Origin: Phycomyces blakesleeanus NRRL 1555(-)
Taxonomy: Eukaryota; Mucoromycota; Mucoromycetes; Mucorales; Phycomycetaceae
Length of the DNA stretch: 64,000 nucleotides
NCBI RefSeq assembly: GCF_001638985.1
Contig: NW_017265148.1
Coordinates: forward strand, 327,367 to 391,366
Direction of reading: 5' to 3'
Below are positions 56,515 to 64,000 of the stretch, one piece after another. The translations under genes and the position numbers were made by a program. The notes beneath the pieces were generated by a model. It searched no databases. It was given only the letters and a program-made list of their open reading frames with translations, and was not told the DNA's origin. Each line of letters opens with the position of its first letter. Within the stretch, counting starts at the first letter, position 1.

Positions 56515-57567
56515 AATATAGCAAAACACTTTTGTAAGGCGCACAATCCGAGAAAATAATGCACACTTTTAAGATTTTAATTTCTTTTTTAGAAAAACAA
56601 AAACAAATGCCAAGCACTTGATTATTTTTTTCTTGTAGAAAATAATACAATGAGTACATCAAGTTCCCTTCATATATAGGACACCTAAGAAATAAAAAGA
56701 CTTTTTTTCAAAATGTTAGGGGCAACAAGAAGCTATAGAACCAAAAACCTTAGTTTCAGTGTATAGCATGTGACTTAATGTAATACCTTGTGACTGACTT
56801 TATTAACATATGAATGAATTGGGGCTTCATTTTTGATAGTGTACCTTTCATCACTTTTAATGTCATTAACAATACCTATACTCTCCTTTACACTTGCTTT
56901 GATCAAGCCCAGCTCACTTAACATTCTTATAATCTCCTCTTCTATTATTTTTTTTATTTCATATGCTTTGAGGCCTTTAAGATATCCCCAGCATCGCCGG
57001 TCATTATGATGCGTGGCTGTGTATGGGCTAATAATAAACCATTGTCTTCTAAAAAAAAAGAACATTTGAATGAATTTCACAAAAATAATTTGCTTGTATA
57101 AAACTTTACTTGTAATTAAGTAAACAATAGAGAACCCGTTGCTGAGTGAAAATTCTAAATTTTCACTCACTTTGATTTTACCCGGCGATTTAATTTCCAA
57201 TGAAAAGATGTAAAGTTTTACTGAGGGAAGCCATTTTATCACCAAGACTTTATTAAAAATTGAGCCTGTTTTTTTCACCTTCAAACATAAACATATTATA
57301 GTCAAGAGTCGTCTCTATATATATACTTAAGAAAACAAGTCTTGAAAAGCCAAGCTTATTAAGATGTATCTCTCTTATGTTTGTCACAGTACTTAGGTTT
57401 TCATTATGTGGTTGAGTTTTTTCTTATTTTTGACTGGGTTTCACTAATAATTATTATTTTTTTAGCAGTCTTTGAAAATATCACATCCCAACGGGTTCTC
57501 TATCAGAGAACCCAATTGTGCGCCTTAAATTTTCGAATTGTGGGCCGTGTATAGTGTGTTTCACTGT
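56515..57567. mobile_element. Candidate ~1.05-kb element with pogo-like ends
   Basis: The right end on the minus strand reads TACAGTGAAACACACTATAC, then GGCCCACAATTCGAAAATTT and AAGGCGCACAA. Near 56520-56575 the plus strand has TAGCAAAACACTTTTGTAAG, then GCGCACAATCCGAGAAAATA, a diverged counterpart. Both resemble the solo end at 53.55-53.63 kb. The word GAGAACCCGTT occurs at about 57131 and, inverted, at 57490-57500. The interior carries the unknown frame described next. Confidence 0.45.
56775..57305 (-). CDS. Unknown protein inside a TIR-like element
   Basis: A continuous frame of 176 codons. A possible intron lies at about 57045-57115 (GTAAAG...CAG-like edges), which would remove a hydrophobic stretch and join ...IVYLITS to RQWFIISPYTATHHNDRRCW. 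The second part (GYLKGLKAYEIKKIIEEEII, GLIKASVKESIGIVNDIKSD, APIHSYVNKVSHKVL) looks like a folded helical protein rather than chance sequence. I do not recognise the family. No catalytic motif is evident. Confidence 0.4.
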   Translation of the reverse strand: MTIICLCLKVKKTGSIFNKVLVIKWLPSVKLYIFSLEIKSPGKIKVSENLEFSLSNGFSIVYLITSKVLYKQIIFVKFIQMFFFFRRQWFIISPYTATHHNDRRCWGYLKGLKAYEIKKIIEEEIIRMLSELGLIKASVKESIGIVNDIKSDERYTIKNEAPIHSYVNKVSHKVLH

Positions 57568-58439
57568 AATATGAACCCAGAATGAACAAAAGAAAGATAT
57601 GTAGGGTTTGTCTCTGTATTCTTCTAATTCTTTTATCTATATCTTTAAAAATCGACAAAAATCTTTGGTCTTGAAAATCAACAGATGCCAAGACATTATT
57701 GTTATTATTTAAAGGAACATACTATATGGCTATATAAATGTTATGGACCTATTGTTTCTAGTATGGCTATTTCCAACAACCAAAAAGAACCCCATGTAAA
57801 ATCGAGTCTGAGATGCTTTTTCTTTTTGGGAGTAAAGAGTATGTTTTTGAAGAGAAAAATGAGAAATTTGTAGAATACTCATATACTGGTCTTGATAGCC
57901 TTCAATACCTTCTTTGTTTCTTTGGTTGATTTCCATTGAGTACAAGACTATTTATGTTGCTTAAAAAATAAAGGGCTGTGTTAAGTAAAGAAAAACTCTA
58001 TTTGATTCAATTACAAGAACCAACTGTATGTATGTACCTAGAGACTTTTATCAACATAATAAAGGGAGTTTAGTCCAGTTAAGTCCAGTCGAGAAAGGAG
58101 GAGGGGTAAACTTCTTTATCTTGATACCCCTTGATGCAACTATACTCGTGGTTTAAGAAACAAAAATCAAAAAGTGGCTCTGAGACCACAGCAAGTCCAA
58201 AGAAACTTTTACACACTCCCCCCACTCCCATTAAGCATTGACCAAACTTCTTATATCCTTCGAACCCTTGTATTTTTGTATATCTTTATTGCACTTCCAT
58301 CCTTAACTTGATCCCCTATTCCTTACCCCCATTTCCCCTATTTTATTTAGTTATACTACTTGCTGTTATTTCTTTGCTTCCTCTTCATCTACTTCATTTA
58401 CTTCATCTACTTTTATCTAATAGTATACATCATTTCCAA
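57568..58439. other. Intergenic spacer
   Basis: Short frames only. A C/T-rich stretch (58200-58400) just before the next gene, with TTCATCTACTTCAT repeats, may be a promoter or leader. Nothing else was recognised. Confidence 0.5.
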
Positions 58440-59390
58440 ATGCTACATGTCCAAGAATCGATGAACCACAGCAATATACTATTGGGTAGCATGATACCAG
58501 CACCAGTTATACACCCCCAGCCGTCTGTATCTAGTTCTCGCTCGGCAAAAGTAATTGGCCAGCTCCAGACCACTTTGGACAACCTTCAAAATGAATTGGC
58601 TACTGCTCAAACACAAGTAAAAAAAAATCCACTACTAGACAATATTTGTTGTTGTTGTTATATTTTCTCTAAAATATATTTTCTTTAACCTTAGTTGGAC
58701 GCTGCAAGGCAAGCGAAACGAATGTACGAGTCTCAGTCACATCATTATCTCGAAACCAATCAAGATTACAGAGTGAATATCCAAGACATGATGCAAATTC
58801 TAACCTCAAAACAGGCGGTGGTGGCGACCACCAAGACGTCGTCAACCGATCTGGAGGCTCGAGTCAAGCACCTCAAGACCGAGGCCATGATGTCCCGCAA
58901 ACAGCTTGAGGATCTACGGAAGCGAGAACTGGTGCTTGAAAATGATCGGAACACAACTGTGGCCGAGAAAGCGTTGGTCGAGCGTCAGCAGAACGTGTTT
59001 CGAGAATCGGTCAGCAGTCTAGAGAATCGGTTTGAACGTGAGGCAGGCAGCTTGGACCGTGACCTTGAGCTTGTACAGCAGCATATCTATCGTGTCACGA
59101 TACAGAGCGAACAGTGGGCAAAGCGTCTAGAGAAGCAGATCCGGACCGATATTGTCAGGCGGTCCCAGCAAGTACGTGAAATCCAGGCTTCACGATTGCG
59201 GCTCAAGGCAAACACACATTGTTTTATTGAGCGTGTACAGAAAGATTTACAACGTTTGACGGAGGGTATAAACCAATCGATTATAAATAAGGATAGCCCT
59301 CGGCAAACAGTGGAGAAGTACAAGAAAGATATGGAAGCAATGTCAGCAAGAATAAATAGTTATGCGGCACAGTCTCATCGCTCTATTTAA
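58440..59390 (+). CDS. Coiled-coil protein, possibly SHE3-like
   Basis: Two exons (58440-58616 and 58695-59390) encode 290 residues from ATG 58440 (MLHVQESMNHSNILLGS); the ATG at 58461 would give 283. The frame is open further upstream, but that part is a leucine-rich run that looks untranslated. After an S-rich lead, a coiled coil starts at VIGQLQTTLDNLQNELATAQ and continues with few breaks to the end (LEARVKHLKTEAMMSRKQLE, LENDRNTTVAEKALVERQQN, VQKDLQRLTEGINQ). The VIGQLQTTLDNL start resembles the SHE3 domain of fungal mRNA-transport adaptors (VIESLHTQID-type), but that is from memory. A structural or adaptor role is the safest reading. Confidence 0.75.
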
Positions 59391-59710
59391 TACACCACAT
59401 TTTTATTTCCTGTCTCCCTAGTCTCTTTTTGATTTTACGATGAAACCCTTTAATTACATTTATTCTTATACATATATACATAAAGTACCTTTCAAGCAAA
59501 AGAAGAAGAAGTATATATACGCCAATAACTTACTCTAATATAAATCTTTTATACAAATATACATTTTGTGTTATGCCTTTATAGATTGTCATCTTTGGGT
59601 TCATGCCAAAATCTTGCTTTCCAAATTCATATTCACGCGCTTGTGACGTTGAACCATTGAAATGGCGCTTACCCTCTTGTTCATCTTGGTCTTTATCGTC
59701 CCACAAAAGT

Positions 59711-59741
<31 letters not shown>

Positions 59742-59974
59742 CGTCCAAAGTTCTCTCCTCAACTTTTCGCTTTCAAGTAATATTCCTTGGTGCATTTTAT
59801 TTTATTATATAAATTAAATTAAATTAAATTAAATTAAATTAAATTAAATTTAAAATAAAAATAAAAATAAAATCAGTAGAAACCTCATCCGTATTAAAAC
59901 AATTAAAACAGAAAAAAAACAAAAACAAAAACAAAAAGCTACACCTTGTTTATATCCTACAGCACACCATTTGA
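59391..59974. promoter_or_regulatory. Spacer upstream of the beta-adaptin gene
   Basis: Contains (GA)n at about 59716-59742 and (AAATT)n, about eight copies, at 59812-59850. No gene. Confidence 0.6.
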
Positions 59975-60687
59975 ATGAGTCGACCAAGATTCTTTACTAC
60001 CACCAAGAAAGGCAAGCAGGACCAGAAATATACACACCCACCCCATCACTTGCTTTTATATATATATATTGTGTACGAAACACATCATCTAGGTCATTAA
60101 ACGCCTTTTTTCTTTTTTATTATTATCATTCCATCAACATAGGTGAAAACTACGAACTAAAATCGGAGCTCAATAGTGAGTATCGCCATATAAGAAAAGA
60201 TGCTGTGAAAAAGGTCATTGCAAACATGACAGTTGGCAAGGACGTCAGCGGCCTGTTTCCGGATGTTCTCAAGAACATGCAGACAGAGGATCTCGAGTTG
60301 AAGAAACTGGTCTACCTTTATCTGATGAACTATGCAAAGACTCAACCAGAACTCGTAATTCTTGCCGTGAATACATTTGTCAAAGTGAGTTTTTATTTTG
60401 TTTTTGTTTTGTTTATAAAGATCAAATATCAATACAAACTAATCATCTAACTTATTGCCTTTATTTTTTTTTTAAAAAAACAGGACACAGATGATCCGAA
60501 TCCTCTTATTAGAGCTCTTGCTATTCGTACCATGGGATGCTTGCGAGTGGATAAAATCATTGATTATCTTACGGAGCCTTTGCGCAAATGTTTAAAGGTA
60601 TACTTATGAGAGATTAATATATATAAAGAACAGATGATTTGTTACATTATTGCATTGCGTGGATGTGGATGTAAAGACAGAGGTGCT

Positions 60688-60718
<31 letters not shown>

Positions 60719-63226
60719 TAGGATGAAAACCCCTATGTTCGTAAAACAGCCGCAGTGTGTGTGGCAAAGGTGTATGAACTCAATCCAGAACTGACAATCG
60801 AGCAAGATTTTGTTAACATGGTCAAAGAGCTTGTTTCGGACATAAATCCTATGGTAGTAGCCAATGCCGTGGTAGCATTGTCAGATATCCAGGAAGCATC
60901 TCCCGAAAGCGAAGTGTTTATTATCAACAGTACGACCCTAAACAAGTTGCTACATGCACTAAACGAGTGCACTGAGTAAGTATTTCCACAATATTAACTA
61001 CTATTAAGCTATCAGGAGTTCTCACCGCACACACACACACGTATATATATATATATATTTTTAAAAAAAAAGGTGGGGCCAGATTGCTATCTTAACAGCT
61101 TTGGCTGACTACAAGGTATCTGGAGGTAAAGAGGCAGAAGGTATCTGCGAACGTGTTCTTCCTCGCCTGCAACATGCCAACGGAGCAGTTGTTTTGGCTG
61201 CCATCAAGGTAAATCAATAAATATATATGACATATTAATCTATAATATGTAAGATATAAAAGTAAAAAAAAAGGAAAATATTGATATGTATTTTTCGGTC
61301 TTATTCAGGTTCTGATGATTAATATGCGCCATGTCAAAGACGATGTCCTTATAAAGGGATTCTGCAGAAAGATGGCACCTCCTCTTGGTAATATATATAT
61401 ATAATACACTTGTCTCTTAACATTATGATTTTTCTAATAATAATACTAATAAAATATATATGTAGTAACCTTGTTGTCAAGCCCACCCGAGGTTCAGTAC
61501 ATTGCACTGCGTAATATCAATCTTATTTTACAAAGACGCCCTGAGGTTCTGAGCAACGAAATGCGGGTCTTTTTTTGCAAGTACAATGATCCACCTTATG
61601 TCAAGCTCGAGAAATTAGAAATCTTGATTCGCCTGTGCAACGATCGCAATGTGGATCAACTTTTAAGTGAATTGAAAGAGTAAGTGTCTCGATTGAATTT
61701 ACGGTTATCAGATAAGAGGGAGAAAAGAGAGATAGATGACAAAGGTTGTTGTTTGAGAAAATATAAGAGTGCTTTACTAAGAGTGTCATTTATGTGTAGG
61801 TATGCCAATGAAGTTGATGTTGATTTCGTGAGACGATCAATCAGTGCTATTGGTCGTTGTGCTATCAAAATTGAAGAGGCTGCAGAGCGTTGCATTAACG
61901 TACTTTTAGATCTGATCAACACTGGCGTGAGCTATGTTGTGCAAGAGGCCATTGTTGTAATCAAGGCAAGAATATATAGCAATATATAGACCCATATGTG
62001 TAGTTATGTATTTAGCGTACAAGGCTAAGTAATGTTGATATTGTGTTTTTCTTTATAAAAAATCTGTAGGATATTTTCCGCAAATATCCTCACCGTTATG
62101 AAGGCATTATTCCTACTTTGTGCGAGAATCTGGATGCTCTTGATGAACCGGAAGCAAAGGCATCATTGACATGGATTATCGGAGAGTATGCCGAAAGGAT
62201 CGATAATGCCGATGATTTGATAAATACCTTTTTGGAGAACTTCAAGGAAGAGAATGCGCAGGTAACAACATGATGATAAAGAGAGAAAGGCTATATTTTC
62301 TAACAGTAAAGACATCATAGGTTCAGCTTCAGTTATTGACAGCCACCGTCAAGCTCTTCTTGAAAAAGCCTTCTGAAAACCAGGATCTTGTCCAACGTGT
62401 TCTTCAGACTGCGACAACAGAATGTGATAATGCAGATATTCGTGACAGAGCATATGTGTACTGGCGCTTGTTATCTACAGACCCTCAGGCTGCAAAGGTA
62501 AAAGAGATAGAGAGAGAAAGAGAGAGAGATTTCCTAATGTCTGAACAAAACAAAAACGTTTATTTATATTTATTTTTAGGCCGTGGTCTTGTCAGAAAAA
62601 CCACCTATCGCAGGTGAAAATTCAGGCTTGTCTCCGGCTCTTTTAGACGATCTTTTGTATCACATCGGTACACTTTCGTCAGTGTACCATAAGCCACCAG
62701 AGACATTCATTGCTGGCAAGAAATACGGTGCTGATAATGTGAACCGTGCCCAGGCAGAGTAAGCTTTACAAATGTCAAATGATTTTTTCTATTTTGTGTT
62801 CAGAACAAATTAGAATTGATATTTAAATATTTTTTTGGTAGTCCTGGTGATGAAGACGATGTTACAGCTCCTCCTCCTAATATTCAAGCTGCTATTAAGA
62901 ACAACGACATTGGCAATTTGTTGGATCTTGATTGGGATGAGCCCAGTAACGCCGCTGGCTCGCCTATTGTTAACGAAAGTCCTCGTAATCAATTAGGATC
63001 ATTGAATGATTTGTTGTCGATTGGGAACAGTGGAGGGTCGCGACCACCTGTTGAACAGAATAGCAGCAATATGTTGGATATGATGGATCTTTTCAATTCT
63101 CCTGCACCTTCGAGTGGTTCTCAAGCTACCAGCTTTTCTAATGATTTATTTGGATCTGCGTCTACCCAACCTCAGCAACAACAACAAACAAACCAACCAA
63201 AAGACCCTTTTGCAGACCTTTTTTAA
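59975..63226 (+). CDS. APL2: AP-1 complex beta-adaptin
   Basis: Twelve exons close in frame to 724 residues, close to yeast Apl2 (726): 59975-60011, 60143-60384, 60484-60597, 60722-60975, 61073-61208, 61309-61387, 61466-61679, 61800-61965, 62070-62261, 62321-62497, 62580-62758, 62842-63226. The large subunit of the AP-1 clathrin adaptor sorts cargo at the trans-Golgi and endosomes. The trunk follows beta-adaptin closely ([99 protein letters not shown]). The hinge has a clathrin box LLDLD (about 623-627) and ends DPFADLF, with no ear domain. Introns 1 and 8 have GC donors (AAAG|GCAAGC and CAAG|GCAAGA); homology of the flanking residues supports both. Confidence 0.96.
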
Positions 63227-63886
63227 AAATGACAATATAATACCAAAAATCATAACAGAAAATATATCTATAAAAAAATTGAACTCAATTTTTGATGCAT
63301 TTTATCTATTTAAAGGATTAATATAAATCAGCAGCAGAATACTCTTACAAGTCACCTATTATCCAAATGCACTAAAAACTTGATCAAATCTTAAAGATTC
63401 CTAAATTTGTTTCTGTCAAGAGGAGCAATTTTGATAATTGATTGATTAAGAAGATATATAAATTAAGTTTATTTTATTTTATTTTATTTTATATATATAA
63501 CTTGGTTAATGGATTCTACCAATACAAAATAAAAAAAATAAAACCGGAGATTGAAACAATTTGATAAAAAGGCAGTCTTTTTATTTTATATATATAAAAA
63601 AAATAAAAATTCTATTCAAATGCCTCCCCAAAAAAATATAGTAAAAAAAAAAAAAAATTAATTGATCTTGAATTTTTTTTCTTTTTTTTTTCTGTCCTTG
63701 TTATAATTTATTTATTTATTTTTTGACTATAAAATTTGACTCTCTCTTTCTCTCTCTTTTTTTTATTTATTTTTCTTCTTCTTCTTCCTTTCTTGGACTT
63801 CTTTTACTATTTGCTATTTACTTTTTATACTTATGTTTATATAAGCACTAAACACGCACACACCACACACAAAAATATAGATATAG
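63227..63886. other. Intergenic spacer
   Basis: AT-rich 3' region of the adaptin gene, then a long pyrimidine-rich tract (63715-63800) that is the likely promoter or leader of the next gene. No gene was recognised. Confidence 0.5.
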
Positions 63887-64000
63887 ATGGGTAGACTTAC
63901 TAGCATCATTGGTCAAAGCTTATTGATCAGTGTAGCAATTCTACTGGCCATCTCAACCTTAGTCAAGGCCCACTCTCCTCTTTTGGATCCTCCTCATATT
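63887..64000 (+). CDS. Start of a secreted or membrane protein, cut by window edge
   Basis: The 38 codons present begin MGRLTSIIGQSLLISVAILL, a short basic start followed by a hydrophobic core, and continue AISTLVKAHSPLL, with a plausible signal-peptidase site after VKA. This fits a signal peptide, or a signal anchor, of a protein entering the secretory pathway. The rest lies beyond the window, so the family cannot be told. A pyrimidine-rich leader and the A-rich context before the ATG support the start. Confidence 0.7.
   Translation, partial: MGRLTSIIGQSLLISVAILLAISTLVKAHSPLLDPPHI

Overview
The window looks like the nuclear genome of an early-diverging fungus of the order Mucorales (Mucoromycota). 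It is AT-rich, its genes carry many short GT-AG introns, and it holds a fungal 18S and 5S rRNA, a short beta-adaptin like yeast Apl2, SerRS, Cwc25, Dbf4, Ded1, ribosomal P2 and CK1 genes, and transposon families typical of that group. The order is inferred from family resemblance; no search was run.

Layout. 1-6.2 kb is the edge of an rDNA unit: the 5' part of 18S rRNA on the minus strand, about 4.7 kb of external and intergenic spacer built from several tandem-repeat families (142-bp and 20-bp units), and a 5S rRNA on the plus strand. 6.2-19.5 kb is gene-poor and transposon-rich: TA-flanked MITEs, a decayed tnp2 (CACTA-type) transposase, a decayed Helitron helicase, one small spliced ORF, and a 5'-truncated LINE inserted inside a MITE. 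20-22.5 kb holds two convergent housekeeping genes, seryl-tRNA synthetase and CWC25. 23.1-28.4 kb is a LINE with both ORFs open and a visible target-site duplication. 28.4-31.6 kb is a nest of MITEs, including a 309-bp near-perfect inverted repeat, around a broken Fanzor gene. 31.7-42 kb is mostly genic: a small unknown gene, DBF4, a Fanzor stub, DED1, ribosomal protein P2 and a MIR-domain protein. 42.4-53.2 kb mixes nested MITEs, a decayed Fanzor, an MFS transporter and a TIR-flanked Fanzor transposon. 54-64 kb holds a CK1-type kinase, a coiled-coil protein, the AP-1 beta-adaptin gene with two GC-AG introns, and the start of a secreted or membrane protein at the right edge.

The most notable content is a set of four separate Fanzor remnants (eukaryotic TnpB relatives, RNA-guided nucleases) in 23 kb. 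Two share a mariner-like end sequence, and one is still bracketed by 120-bp inverted arms. Together they retain all three RuvC segments and the zinc ribbon, but each copy is broken differently. The host genes belong to unrelated core processes (translation, splicing, replication licensing, vesicle traffic, signalling, uptake) and show no operon-like grouping. Exon boundaries below were placed by hand from splice signals and reading-frame closure.
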